Positions 1 to 8,894 of a stretch of DNA of 64,000 nt are shown here, one piece after another. The DNA comes from Fuerstiella sp. (GTDB lineage Bacteria > Planctomycetota > Planctomycetia > Planctomycetales > Planctomycetaceae). Location of the stretch: the NCBI GenBank assembly GCA_022447225.1, contig JAKVAZ010000012.1, forward strand, positions 180,507 to 244,506. Direction: 5' to 3'. A program made the position numbers and the translations under genes. Under the pieces are notes generated by a model that was given only the letters and a program-made list of their open reading frames with translations, was not told where the DNA came from and did no database searches. The stretch's first letter is position 1. Each line of letters opens with the position of its first letter.

Positions 1-579
1 AACACCTGCTCAACCATATTGTGGATGACTGTTTTGAGCGCAGGAAAAAAGAGGGTGTGATCGTCCAGACAGTAACAAACCCGACACCATACAGTGTTTC
101 GAATGTTGCATTAGACCTGGTGTAACCACCGTCCACCGATGTAATACACGATTTGTCAGCGAGTCCACGGCGGTTAGTGAATCACTGCGTTGACGTGTCA
201 TACCCACCTCCGCGATGATCATGGCCAGATCGGGGCACAGAAGCGGCAGGAGCCTTCAGAGGGATGCAGTTATCCCCAACTGACACGCCGCACGAAACCC
301 TGTCGCGGAGTCCTCACATATCTCCGCCGTTCAGTGAAAGACGATCGCAAATCCAGTCAAAGATCGACAACTGATTTTGGCCGGTGCATGAATGTATTCG
401 TCGGTCCCTGGCGAGACGCCTGTCAGACAACGTCACAAAGTAATCCGACAGCAAACAAACAATGACAGCAGGTGCAGGGTGCACGGCAGGTGTCTGCTCC
501 TGCCAGTCAATGTGAATGGTCGTCATGCGGTACATCCATTAACCACTCGTCATGGTATGGCGAGGCTACGGATTGAAGA
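1..579. other. No supported gene at window start
   Basis: Only short overlapping frames with arginine- and cysteine-rich, low-complexity translations occur here. None has a convincing start, a domain or a ribosome binding site. I see no tRNA or terminator hairpin. The stretch lies downstream of the small membrane protein gene that follows, so it could hold its 3' untranslated region. Confidence 0.5.
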
Positions 580-1065
580 CTATTTTTGAAACGGCCGGAG
601 TTCTGCTCCCGCTAATTGGGCCGAATCCCGCTTCTCCCATGTGTCAATCTGACGGAAGAATGTTTTCTGACTGATCGCATGTTCTTCCTGAAGCCGGTAA
701 AGATGAAGTGCCAGCACTTGGTAGTTAACCAGAACTCCCAGAGTTGAACTCAGCGACCGCAGCCTTTTCAGGCGACTCTCAATCTTTGATAGAGTCGCCT
801 GAGAGTTACTCCGGGGATCAAAGTCTGTCTTCAGTACGACCAGCAGGACAGATTCGTCCGATTTCCTGAGTGTCCCTCCGCTTGCATACGGTTTAGACTT
901 CGGGAATTCACGCTCCAACGCCTGTTGCAGCGGCATAAACGGTGTCATCCGAACTGTCCAGTAGGCCCAAAGAAACGCAGTTGCCAAAGAGCCAAAAGTA
1001 AACAGCGTGATTACAACAGCGCGTCCCGAAACGGTTCGATGACTTCGATTCGGGTTTTGGTTCAT
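580..1065 (-). CDS. Hypothetical single-pass membrane protein
   Basis: I do not recognise this 161-residue protein. It has a basic N-terminus (about residues 1-14), one hydrophobic segment (about 15-38, VVITLFTFGSLATAFLWAYW) and then a mostly hydrophilic domain with a Lys/Arg/Leu-rich helix near residues 90-110. It is probably anchored in the inner membrane with the C-terminal domain outside. I chose the ATG at 1065 rather than the GTG at 1083 because GGAAA lies about 8 bases before it. It is transcribed away from the M20 peptidase gene, so 1066-1350 is a divergent promoter region. Coding status rests on length, the membrane segment and the absence of a competing frame. Confidence 0.55.
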   Translation of the reverse strand: MNQNPNRSHRTVSGRAVVITLFTFGSLATAFLWAYWTVRMTPFMPLQQALEREFPKSKPYASGGTLRKSDESVLLVVLKTDFDPRSNSQATLSKIESRLKRLRSLSSTLGVLVNYQVLALHLYRLQEEHAISQKTFFRQIDTWEKRDSAQLAGAELRPFQK

Positions 1066-1350
1066 GTTCTGTTTCCACGTCACGAATCGGCAGCCCTCTC
1101 ATCGCAATTACGGCTGCCCTGGCTTGGGACGAGACAAGTTTCCGGATAATCTACTGTCTCTGTTCATTCATCAGTCGTTCGAATTCAACAAGTTCCTGAG
1201 TTTTAGTCCAGATGAGAACACTGTTTGTCAACACGCCTGTTCGGGGGCTTTGTGCCTTTCAGTGCGAATTGACAACATGAACAAAGATGACTGTCAGTAC
1301 ACAGTTGACAACATTACCTACTCAACTGCTAACACGAAATTTGCCGGTCT

Positions 1351-2469
1351 ATGTCTGCTGTTAATCTACTGAAACAACTGATCGAGTTTCCATCTGTAAG
1401 CACGGCCACGAATGAACCGGTCAGCGCATTCGCTGAGTCGCAGCTGCAGCGACTCGGATTCGAAACCGAGCGGCTGACATATACAGACCCGGCAGGGGTT
1501 GTGAAAGTCTGCATCTGTGGGCGACGTGGTCCGGCGGGCAGAGGGCTGGCATACTTTTGCCATACTGATGTCGTGCCCGCTGACAGCTGGTCATTTTCGG
1601 AAAGTGGACCCTGGACGGCATTTCAGTCGAATGGCAGGATCTATGGTCGGGGATCCTGTGATATGAAGGGATCTCTGGCATGTGTGCTCAACGCTATCGA
1701 AAGAGTTGAAACTACGTCTTTACCTGTGTTTGTCGTCTGCACTGCAGACGAGGAAATTGGTTATCACGGTGCTGCCAAAGTCGCTGCTGAATCGAAAATT
1801 TATCGTGAAATTGTCGATAGCCGATCCTGTGGTCTGATTGGCGAGCCCACACGACTGGGTGTTGTCCACGGACACAAGGGGGGGCGGGTCGGACGAATAG
1901 TGTCGCGAGGAGTTGCCGCTCATTCCTCGACCTCCCGCGGACTCAATGCCAATATGGCGATGATTCCGTTTCTACACGATCTGCGGTTACTGAGTCTGGA
2001 ATGTGAAAATGCTCCGGAGTGGCGAGATGAGCGATTTGATCCGCCGGTGATTTCCATGAATATAGGTGTCAATGACCATACGCGTGCCGTGAATATCACA
2101 CCGCCGCAGAGCGTCTGCACTTTCTACTTTCGTCCGATGCCGGGCCAGGACGGTGATCGTCTGATCGATGAGATTCGTGGCCTTGTTGATCGTCACGGCC
2201 TGGAATTTGAAGTCGTGATGTCAGCCAATGGTCTGTTCACTGACCCGGATTCTGCGTTTATTCGTGAACTGTGTGACCTGACTGGAAGTAACACCACCAC
2301 AGTGACGTATGGCACCGATGGATCGTTGTTCGGAGAAATACAAAATTTGGCGGTACTGGGACCAGGTGATATCCATCAGGCACATACGGACGACGAGTGG
2401 ATTTCGCTGGACCAGCTTGCCCAGGGAGTTGACGTTTACGAGAAACTGATTCGGCACTGGTGCGTCTGA
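1351..2469 (+). CDS. M20 family metallopeptidase (ArgE/DapE-like deacylase)
   Basis: This 372-residue protein has the full M20 zinc amidohydrolase layout. The metal and catalytic residues are H71 and D73 (CHTDVVP), D104 (GRGSCDMKG), E134/E135 (TADEEIG), E165 (GEPT) and H345 (QAHTDDEW). The central part (about 172-285) fits the lid/dimerisation domain. The family hydrolyses N-acyl amino acids or small peptides in the cytoplasm, for example acetylornithine or succinyl-diaminopimelate. It is closest in style to ArgE/DapE, but the substrate cannot be fixed from sequence and no arginine or lysine genes adjoin. It is a single gene converging on the FtsQ-like gene. No signal peptide is seen. Confidence 0.88.
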   Translation: MSAVNLLKQLIEFPSVSTATNEPVSAFAESQLQRLGFETERLTYTDPAGVVKVCICGRRGPAGRGLAYFCHTDVVPADSWSFSESGPWTAFQSNGRIYGRGSCDMKGSLACVLNAIERVETTSLPVFVVCTADEEIGYHGAAKVAAESKIYREIVDSRSCGLIGEPTRLGVVHGHKGGRVGRIVSRGVAAHSSTSRGLNANMAMIPFLHDLRLLSLECENAPEWRDERFDPPVISMNIGVNDHTRAVNITPPQSVCTFYFRPMPGQDGDRLIDEIRGLVDRHGLEFEVVMSANGLFTDPDSAFIRELCDLTGSNTTTVTYGTDGSLFGEIQNLAVLGPGDIHQAHTDDEWISLDQLAQGVDVYEKLIRHWCV

Positions 2470-2505
2470 TTGATCGAAGATCGCAGAAAATTACAAAGCG
2501 TGCGA

Positions 2506-3456
2506 CTACCGGGACATTGTATCGCCGTCACGTTTGTCGCTTAAAGTTATGCCGCGCCAGCCTCGTACGTCGATCACTCGTGCGTACGGAGCGTTGTCGA
2601 ATCCTCCGTCGTCCCTGAAATCTTCATAGTATTCGCTCAAACGCTGCAACTTTCGGTCCGCTGATAATTCGCCTGGATGCTGTGTCTCAGGTGAACGTCC
2701 CCAGATAATAATCGATCCTCCCGCTGTTCTGAGCAGGTATTGCAGACCGGATCCTTCGTCCGGACTTCCAGCGTCTGACGGTGCCTGAATTGCTTTCAGA
2801 TCCCAGATCTCCCATCGCGAACTGCCGGATTCCTCAGGTTTTGTGAGCAGCGCTGCAAGTTGTGCTGCCCCTGTGACAACCGAATCCCCCCAGGCTCCCC
2901 CCTGACCACCCTGCGGCACGCTGCTGACGTTTTCAATAATCGGATAACGTGCGATATCGGAACGACTGAAATCACTCCCAGGCAGCACACAACCCGATTC
3001 GTCAATCGCATAATATCCTCCGGCCCCGTCGACAATTGCAACCGGCCTGCGATAGGTAACATCAACATGAACCCTTGGCGGAAACGACTTCGTGACACGA
3101 TGAACCTGTCTGATCCACGGGTGTGTAACAAATGCGGCTGCGATTTGCTCACTCAAATTTGGGTTCTGAAGTGACATCGGAAGATCCAAATCCACTCGAT
3201 GCAGAATTTCAGCAACCAGATTTTCCGGAATCCATCGCGGTGGCGGTGTGACCGAAATCTCCGCAATTTCCACTTGGTACTCCGGCAGCAATTTTACCTC
3301 AGAAAAGGTTTGCCGAAAATGAGGCCACACAACAAATCCCAGCGAGACGGCAGCAGCTATTACCAGTCGCCGAGGTTGAAAACCCCAGCGAATGAATCGC
3401 CGGGCTGTCGTCAGCTGACCAGGGCCTGATGTTTTTCGGGAAGACGAACGGCTCAT
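2506..3456 (-). CDS. FtsQ/DivIB-like POTRA-domain division protein
   Basis: This 316-residue bitopic protein has a short basic cytoplasmic N-terminus, one membrane segment (about residues 29-50, LVIAAAVSLGFVVWP) and an extracytoplasmic domain. The segment around residues 113-160 reads as a POTRA plus FtsQ signature: HPWIRQVHRV, then FPPRVHVDVTYRRPVAIV, then YYAIDESGCVLP. In other bacteria FtsQ links FtsBL and FtsW/FtsI at the septum. Planctomycetes lack FtsZ, so this would act in an FtsZ-independent division or wall-synthesis complex; that role is inference. I chose ATG 3456 over a longer upstream frame because the extra 40 residues look non-coding. No strong ribosome binding site precedes it, and no mur or fts genes adjoin. 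Confidence 0.65.
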   Translation of the reverse strand: MSRSSSRKTSGPGQLTTARRFIRWGFQPRRLVIAAAVSLGFVVWPHFRQTFSEVKLLPEYQVEIAEISVTPPPRWIPENLVAEILHRVDLDLPMSLQNPNLSEQIAAAFVTHPWIRQVHRVTKSFPPRVHVDVTYRRPVAIVDGAGGYYAIDESGCVLPGSDFSRSDIARYPIIENVSSVPQGGQGGAWGDSVVTGAAQLAALLTKPEESGSSRWEIWDLKAIQAPSDAGSPDEGSGLQYLLRTAGGSIIIWGRSPETQHPGELSADRKLQRLSEYYEDFRDDGGFDNAPYARVIDVRGWRGITLSDKRDGDTMSR

Positions 3457-3653
3457 GGAATCATGTGTAAACAGAAGAGGGCGGATAAGTACGAGTTGCT
3501 GTGATCTCAGGCACAGACGATAAATCTGTCCTGTACAGGAAGGTAAGTTCCAACACGTGAAAACTTTGCCGCGCAATTCATAAAGTCAATTCTGATCGTC
3601 TCAGCTGCCGGGAGATACGTCTAATTCCGCGACTCTCAAGTGTAATAGTTGGA

Positions 3654-3881
3654 TCAGTTCATCCCGCGTCGCTGTATCAACTGGGCAAATTGGGTGGAGA
3701 TGCCGGATTGCAAGCCCGTCATGGATGTCGAGTGGCTGTCTCCTCGACTGGTAACGGCGAAAAAGACACTGCAGAAGAAAATCGCCAATAGATAAACATG
3801 GCGCGTCAGCGATTTTTCCGTCGCCTTCGGTTCATGAAGTAATGTTTTTGACTGATTCTGTGAGTTGAACAGAAATATCAA
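3654..3881 (-). CDS. Possible small membrane protein
   Basis: This 75-codon frame contains a hydrophobic stretch (about residues 28-46, HVYLLAIFFCSVFFAVTS). It has only a TTG start and no visible ribosome binding site. The hydrophobic segment is the sole argument for coding. I cannot assign it to a family, and it may be a chance frame in an 830-base gap. Confidence 0.25.
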   Translation of the reverse strand: MIFLFNSQNQSKTLLHEPKATEKSLTRHVYLLAIFFCSVFFAVTSRGDSHSTSMTGLQSGISTQFAQLIQRRGMN

Positions 3882-4410
3882 TTAGCGAATGCGATCGTTA
3901 GCGATGAAACGATCCATGCCTCGAATGCACACCAGGCAGAGAAGGGCCGGTTATCTGAACTGACTAACGCCGGAGCCCCGATAACAAATCAACACAGCCA
4001 ACAGGAATTTCAGGATGCAAACCGATCAACGATGTTGCGCGGCCTGCGCGGCAGGGCGACCACGGTATTGTTTAATTAAACAAACCTTTTTTTTCGGACG
4101 TTCATTCCTATCGATATCTGTGCCACCTGAAACATAATCCAACCATATGTGTGGTCGGATCTTTTGTGGTGAACGGCATCGGTTCCTGAACGTTCACATT
4201 TAACGCCCCGGAGACAGGCTTCGTTGTGAATCAAGCACGTATATGAGCGCCGTGAAAGTCCTTGCACAGTTCGCAGGGATTTGTTTGCTGAATATAATAG
4301 GGGATTGCTTCAGTCGTCGTGCTTTGTTGAAGGTTCACTGGAAGTCCCTTCGAAGCCGTTCGACAATCAAGGTCTGCATTAGTTTCGAATGACGTGAGAC
4401 ACTCAGAATC
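3882..4410. other. Intergenic region upstream of the phosphatidyltransferase gene
   Basis: No gene is seen. The stretch holds a 16-base AT-rich palindrome followed by eight T (4068-4094), a second inverted repeat GTGAACG/CGTTCAC (4169-4175 with 4191-4197), and a TATAAT hexamer at 4293-4298 that could be the -10 box for the gene starting at 4411. No good -35 box lies 17 bases before it. Confidence 0.4.
4068..4094. repeat. 16-bp perfect palindrome plus T8 tract
   Basis: TTGTTTAATTAAACAA (4068-4083) is a perfect palindrome and is followed by ACC and eight T residues. On the plus strand this has the outline of a weak, AT-only intrinsic terminator. It could equally be a dimeric regulator site. 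No gene ends just before it on the plus strand, which favours the operator reading slightly. Confidence 0.4.
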
Positions 4411-5094
4411 ATGAGTAAACGAATTTCATACAGCCTCCTGGACCCGTGGCTGGGACCTCCCCTGAAAAGCCTTTACAAAATTCTGCCGATCCCCCGTCGC
4501 TTTCCGCCCGAAGGAATTGTTTTGATCGGACATCTTTTGGCAATTCTGGCGGCAGTGGGATTTGCTTATTCAACCCGGTGCTGGTGGGGCGGGCTCCTGG
4601 CCGGACTGGGCGTCCTCGGAAATCACACGGCAGACTGTCTCGACGGAACCCACGCCCGCGTTACCGGACAGTGTCGAAATGGTGGTGAACTTCTGGACCA
4701 CTTTACAGATCCACTTTCATTTGCCTACTGGCTTGTTGGAATCAGTGTCTCATGTTCCCGCCTGGACCTGGGACTGGCGGCTGTGATCTGTCTGTATGCC
4801 ACCGCTGTGCTGACAAATATTAAAGCAAAAATCATCGGAGAGTTTGCATTGGCGAGATTTGGACCAACTGAGTTTAAGACATTACTGATCCTGTACGGAA
4901 TGTTTATGACAGCCCTGGTGAGTTCTGCGTCTCCGTCTGTTACTCCTGAGAACTGGGCTCAGGGATTTTTTGTCATTCTTATTCTGTGTGGTGTCCTGCA
5001 GTTGCTCGTCGCACTTTGGGTCAGTGTGCAGGAAGTAAACAAACATGCAACTCCACCGGACACCACAGAATGGATTACAAAACGTGATAATTAG
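4411..5094 (+). CDS. CDP-alcohol phosphatidyltransferase family membrane enzyme
   Basis: This 227-residue multi-pass membrane protein carries the complete CDP-alcohol phosphotransferase signature: D75-x2-D78-G79-x2-A82-R83-x8-G92-x3-D96-x3-D100. Those aspartates bind two metal ions and the CDP-diacylglycerol or CDP-alcohol donor. Hydrophobic segments lie at about 34-55, 58-72, 103-135, 155-175 and 187-208. The family makes phospholipid head-group linkages such as phosphatidylglycerophosphate, phosphatidylinositol-type lipids or ether lipids. The acceptor cannot be read from sequence. It stands alone after a long leader region and converges on the FGGY kinase gene. Confidence 0.85.
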   Translation: MSKRISYSLLDPWLGPPLKSLYKILPIPRRFPPEGIVLIGHLLAILAAVGFAYSTRCWWGGLLAGLGVLGNHTADCLDGTHARVTGQCRNGGELLDHFTDPLSFAYWLVGISVSCSRLDLGLAAVICLYATAVLTNIKAKIIGEFALARFGPTEFKTLLILYGMFMTALVSSASPSVTPENWAQGFFVILILCGVLQLLVALWVSVQEVNKHATPPDTTEWITKRDN

Positions 5095-5179
5095 GCAGCA
5101 CCAAGCGTGTTAAGTGAACATTCCTGTACCAAGTTCAGACCGGCACCAGCGATAGATACTGTGTCTGGCAGTATTCGGC

Positions 5180-6547
5180 CTATGACACAGCCGGATTATG
5201 GAGACGCAGAGATGCTGATGCCGAAGCAAGCTCTGAGTGTCTGCCACTGGCGACGAGCGCCAGAAGCAGCAGGCCAACCATTGTCTCTTCTTCAGCTTCT
5301 GCAATCCGAATTGGATATGCGAGTCGCCGGAGAATCTTCTCCTGCAGCAGAGGGCTTCGCCGCACCAGACCACCGGAGACAACCAGGTTTTTGATCTTCT
5401 CAAGCCCCAGACGACAGGCGGCTGTCTCGAAATTTTCAGCCATGTTGTCAAAAGCTGCCCGAAATAGATGCCCGATCGTTAGATTTTCGAGGGACATGTT
5501 CTGAATGCTGCCACGATCACCTAAAGGCCCTGTGAAAAATGTCAGCTTCACGTCGAGGTCTGTTTTGACTTTCTCTGCCTCCGAAAGAATATATGTCCAG
5601 GGGTCGTCGAGTTTCCTTCCCTGCGATTCGGCAAGTTCGCTCAGCAGATTTACCAGGACGTTTAGCGATCGACCGGCGGGCAGGTGAGTCAGCGTATTCA
5701 AGTACTGTTTTTCGAAATAGGGACGAACCTGATAGTCACCAGGACTGTAGTCACCGCTCAGGATGCTGACCTGAGAACCGGTCGAAGCATTGATTGAAAG
5801 TTCATTTTCTCCAAGCTGGGTGCCGACCAGGGCACACTGGTGGTCCCCGACAGATGGAAACCACGGAACCTTTTTGCCTCGTAGCATAATATGTCCAACA
5901 GGACTGTACGGATCGCAAAGCCGGGGCCAGCGCAAATCATTGATGCCCAGTTCACAAAACGCCTCTCTGTGCCACTGCCGTGTTTCCAGGTTCATCGCGC
6001 CCAGGGCATTAGTATATTCAGTAACCGGCTCTGCCTGAGCCAGTTGCATTCCGACGAAATCACCCAGTGACATTGGAATTGCTTCGGTTGGAAGCTGACC
6101 GTTCTGCCGGAGCCAGAACAGGAGTGCCGGAGACGATCCAACTTTGCACTCCTGTCCAAGTTGTCTGAGTACGTCCTCACCAAGCCGGCCGCACAGACGT
6201 TCGTAACAGCTTTCGCCTGCATCGAGGTGTTCCGTCTGCAGACGCTGGTCACGCCAGGAAAGGTAGTTGGTCCGCGGTGTTCCTTGTGTGTCAGCGAGCA
6301 CGACTCCGGACATCTGAGTACAACTCACGATTCCGTCACAATCACATGCTGCCGACAGCGTCTCCACAACCTTACCAACCCGCCTGGTGACCTCTCGCGG
6401 ATCAAGCTCGAAATAACCGGCCGGCAAACCTGTCAGTGCAGACGGGCTGGCGACTCGAACCGATTCACCCACGACCTGCATCCGATCCAGATCCCAGACC
6501 ACTCCCTTAATCGATGTCGAACCGATATCGAGAGTGACAAATTTCAT
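5180..6547 (-). CDS. FGGY-family carbohydrate kinase
   Basis: This protein of about 455 residues has the two-lobed FGGY/ASKHA fold. It opens with the phosphate-1 loop (TLDIGSTSIKGVVWD). Mid-protein is GDHQCALVGTQ with the expected catalytic aspartate, followed by INASTGSQ, and near the C-terminus is the adenosine motif LVVSGGLVRRSPLLQ. Such kinases phosphorylate sugars or polyols in the cytoplasm using ATP. The style is nearest sedoheptulokinase-like and unassigned FGGY kinases, and the sugar is not determinable. I chose ATG 6547 because the family begins right at the phosphate loop; an ATG at 6562 would add five residues. No transporter or isomerase adjoins, so pathway context is missing. 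Confidence 0.82.
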   Translation of the reverse strand: MKFVTLDIGSTSIKGVVWDLDRMQVVGESVRVASPSALTGLPAGYFELDPREVTRRVGKVVETLSAACDCDGIVSCTQMSGVVLADTQGTPRTNYLSWRDQRLQTEHLDAGESCYERLCGRLGEDVLRQLGQECKVGSSPALLFWLRQNGQLPTEAIPMSLGDFVGMQLAQAEPVTEYTNALGAMNLETRQWHREAFCELGINDLRWPRLCDPYSPVGHIMLRGKKVPWFPSVGDHQCALVGTQLGENELSINASTGSQVSILSGDYSPGDYQVRPYFEKQYLNTLTHLPAGRSLNVLVNLLSELAESQGRKLDDPWTYILSEAEKVKTDLDVKLTFFTGPLGDRGSIQNMSLENLTIGHLFRAAFDNMAENFETAACRLGLEKIKNLVVSGGLVRRSPLLQEKILRRLAYPIRIAEAEEETMVGLLLLALVASGRHSELASASASLRLHNPAVS

Positions 6548-7032
6548 TCCAGAGGTTCTCATGATCTGTCGGCGCTGGACCGTTGCCAGGGAATTTTTAA
6601 TATGGGAATACAGTCACTCGTCGGCGTCCCCTGAATGGATAACGTCAGCATGTACAAAATTTAATTTTGGTGGCTTAGTCTCAACGGAGTCGCAGATGGA
6701 CCGGAAACACCACTTCCTGTCTCTCATCTGCAGGCACTGCCCAGGTAAACGTAATGAATACAAGATCACGACTCAAACCGTTTAGCACACGATGCTGACC
6801 AACAGCATCAGCCATTGTGCCTGCCCCAATCTTTGGTATGCGCTTCTGCCTGTCGTCTGTCATTCCACTTGGCAGCCATGATTCCAAATCACACTTTCAC
6901 CCACACAGAATTATCGGACGTCCCCTCACTTTGAAATCGTCCGCAGTTCGTTGTCATCGAACTCTACTGCGTTACCTGAAATCAGTTCCTGACAGGCCCA
7001 CATCAGAATTGATTCCGGTTAAGGGATACAGA
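6548..7032. other. Intergenic region, no gene seen
   Basis: About 485 bases separate the FGGY kinase start from the end of the DUF1080 gene, both on the minus strand. No frame has a domain or a credible start. It presumably holds the kinase promoter, but I cannot identify a clear -35/-10 pair or a terminator. Confidence 0.45.
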
Positions 7033-7851
7033 TTATTTAGCACTATCTTCTGCCTGGGCGTCGACCTTGATTTCCGGTTTCTTGTCGGTATCCCTGGCCA
7101 ATTTAAAAGGCGCACTCACTCGGCGGCCCTGTGGTGATACGAGCGGCCTGACCCAAATGTTGCGATACCGTACCGCATCGTGATGATCCTGCAACATAAC
7201 AGGGCCGGTCTCTGCGTGCGCAACATAGTGCGGTGCCTCCAGGTACGCTGTCGGGCCCAGCAGTTCGAAATGATGCTGCACCAGTATTCCGTTGTGCACT
7301 ACTGTCACGTAGGCGGGCGTTTCAAGTTCGCCATTTGTACGAAACGTTGGCGCCTTGAAATAAATGTCATACGTATTCCATTCTCCCGGTCGGCGCATAG
7401 CATTCACCATCGGTGGTGTCTGTTTGTATACAGACGCCGCCTGGCCGTCGAAGTAGGTTACATTCCTGTAGGAATCCAGAACCTGCACTTCATACAAACC
7501 CATCAGGAACACACCACTGTTCCCCCGCCCCTGGCCTTCTCCTTCAATTGCATTTGGAGCGGACCACTCGATGTGCATCTGAATGTCACCAAAATGCTGT
7601 TTAGTCGAGATGCTGGTTTCTGTTGGAATGGCAACGCCCTCCTCGATTCGCCACGCATCACCGTTGTCCCATGCCGAAAGATTGGTACCGTCAAATAACA
7701 CAATCGCATCAGATGGCGCGTCGCTGTCGCGATCGCCCGGCGTAACGACTGGTGGCTCCTGCCATTCCACTCCACTTTTCCATTCCTGAGCATTAGCCAT
7801 CACACTGAACAATACTGCGACACTACCTGCTGTAATCAATTTGGCTGTCAC
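7033..7851 (-). CDS. Secreted DUF1080 (3-keto-disaccharide hydrolase-like) protein
   Basis: The domain begins near residue 40 with the typical opening IVLFDGTNLSAW. It continues with GDIQMHIEW, GRGNSGVFLMGLYEVQVLDS and a closing RYRNIWVRPL, the hallmark order of the DUF1080 concanavalin-like fold. Some members hydrolyse 3-keto-disaccharides; most planctomycete copies are uncharacterised. I place the start at GTG 7851 because GAGGA precedes it by about 6 bases and the resulting N-terminus is a clean signal peptide (LITAGSVAVLFSVMANA, cut before Q22). The protein is therefore exported, about 272 residues long before cleavage. The last 30 residues are charged and linker-like. Confidence 0.85.
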   Translation of the reverse strand: MTAKLITAGSVAVLFSVMANAQEWKSGVEWQEPPVVTPGDRDSDAPSDAIVLFDGTNLSAWDNGDAWRIEEGVAIPTETSISTKQHFGDIQMHIEWSAPNAIEGEGQGRGNSGVFLMGLYEVQVLDSYRNVTYFDGQAASVYKQTPPMVNAMRRPGEWNTYDIYFKAPTFRTNGELETPAYVTVVHNGILVQHHFELLGPTAYLEAPHYVAHAETGPVMLQDHHDAVRYRNIWVRPLVSPQGRRVSAPFKLARDTDKKPEIKVDAQAEDSAK

Positions 7852-8107
7852 TCGTCTTTCCTCAGAAGATTTAACGAATCCTGACCGACCGTACACCGAT
7901 CGTGTTTGACATTCGATTTCCAACAAAAGACTATCGTGCCGCAGGCGGACGACAGATGTAAATCTTCCCTTCCGGGATCTCTATCTACCGAAATTCGGAC
8001 TGTGTATCGGCAAGTGCGAACATGCCAATTACACGGCCTGATGACAAACACCGTCAACAACGCGTACATCTACCTACCTAAGTTCGTGTCAACGCTTTAG
8101 GCGCAGC

Positions 8108-8142
8108 AAAAAGGCCTTGTCGATTCAGCATCAACAAGGCCT
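8108..8142 (-). terminator. Rho-independent terminator of the lipoprotein gene
   Basis: A perfect 9-bp stem, AGGCCTTGT (8112-8120) with ACAAGGCCT (8134-8142), encloses a 13-base loop. Read on the minus strand it is followed by TTTTT. It lies 34 bases past the lipoprotein stop codon, as expected for that gene. Confidence 0.85.
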
Positions 8143-8175
8143 CAATCTAAAATCACCTGTTACCAATTCCCGGGA

Positions 8176-8535
8176 TTACTGCATAAAGAAGTCGGTCGGA
8201 CCGCGGAAAGTGTAATAAGGATATTGAACGACACCTGCCTGTGAAGGAGAAGGCGGGTACATCATATTTTTTGGTGCATTGACGGTAAACGAATTCCGAT
8301 GAACCGGGTGAAACGGAAGATTGATCCGCTGACTGGGGTCACTGCACGCCGGACACCCTAAGACATTTTGTCCGTGGCCCTGTTGACAGTATGAATTTAC
8401 AACTGCGGTCTGTCCCCAGTTGTCTGAGTGAACCTGCGGGCTCTGTGCTCGTGTCAACGGAGATGTATTCACGCATCCGGCCGCAGAAAAACCGAGCGCT
8501 CCCGAGAGCAGCAGCATTGCGAATCGCTGAGACAT
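8176..8535 (-). CDS. Small predicted lipoprotein
   Basis: The gene encodes 119 residues with a lipoprotein signal peptide (RFAMLLLSGALGFSAAGC), predicting lipidation at Cys20. The mature part has several Cys (NSYCQQGHG and CPAC), runs of Pro and Tyr, and no family I recognise. The ATG at 8535 is preceded by AGGAGG at ideal spacing, one of the few textbook ribosome binding sites here. A terminator follows at 8108-8142, so it is monocistronic and likely well expressed. A longer upstream frame exists but would bury the signal peptide. It is divergent from the TIM-barrel gene. Confidence 0.8.
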   Translation of the reverse strand: MSQRFAMLLLSGALGFSAAGCVNTSPLTRAQSPQVHSDNWGQTAVVNSYCQQGHGQNVLGCPACSDPSQRINLPFHPVHRNSFTVNAPKNMMYPPSPSQAGVVQYPYYTFRGPTDFFMQ

Positions 8536-8894
8536 ATCATCCTCCTGAAAACCCAACGTCAGGACTGTTTGAATCAGTCCTGCGGAACGGCGACCTGACA
8601 GATTGAGAACCATTGCTGAGAGCCGCTGATTATCGTTATCGGCAAAAGTACCTGTGAAATATGCATAATCCCTGTAAATCAACCAGATGGTGAAACAGGT
8701 AGTTTGAGTGATCTTGCGGAAACTGGATGAGCATTCTAGAGTGCGCTTCGTGTGCTTTGAACATATCGGACGCATCTTGTGCCGTAATGTATTGCGGCAA
8801 TTGGTGTTAAATTGATATTGCGTACCGTCACGTCTTTGTTTGGCGGAGTGTTCGATTTCCCGAGACCACTGTGTGAATAGAAGGACAAGAAACT
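8536..8894. other. Divergent promoter region
   Basis: This 359-base gap separates two divergently transcribed genes, so it should contain both promoters. I see the AGGAGG ribosome binding site of the leftward lipoprotein gene (8540-8545, minus strand) but no clear sigma-70 hexamers and no further gene. Confidence 0.5.
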
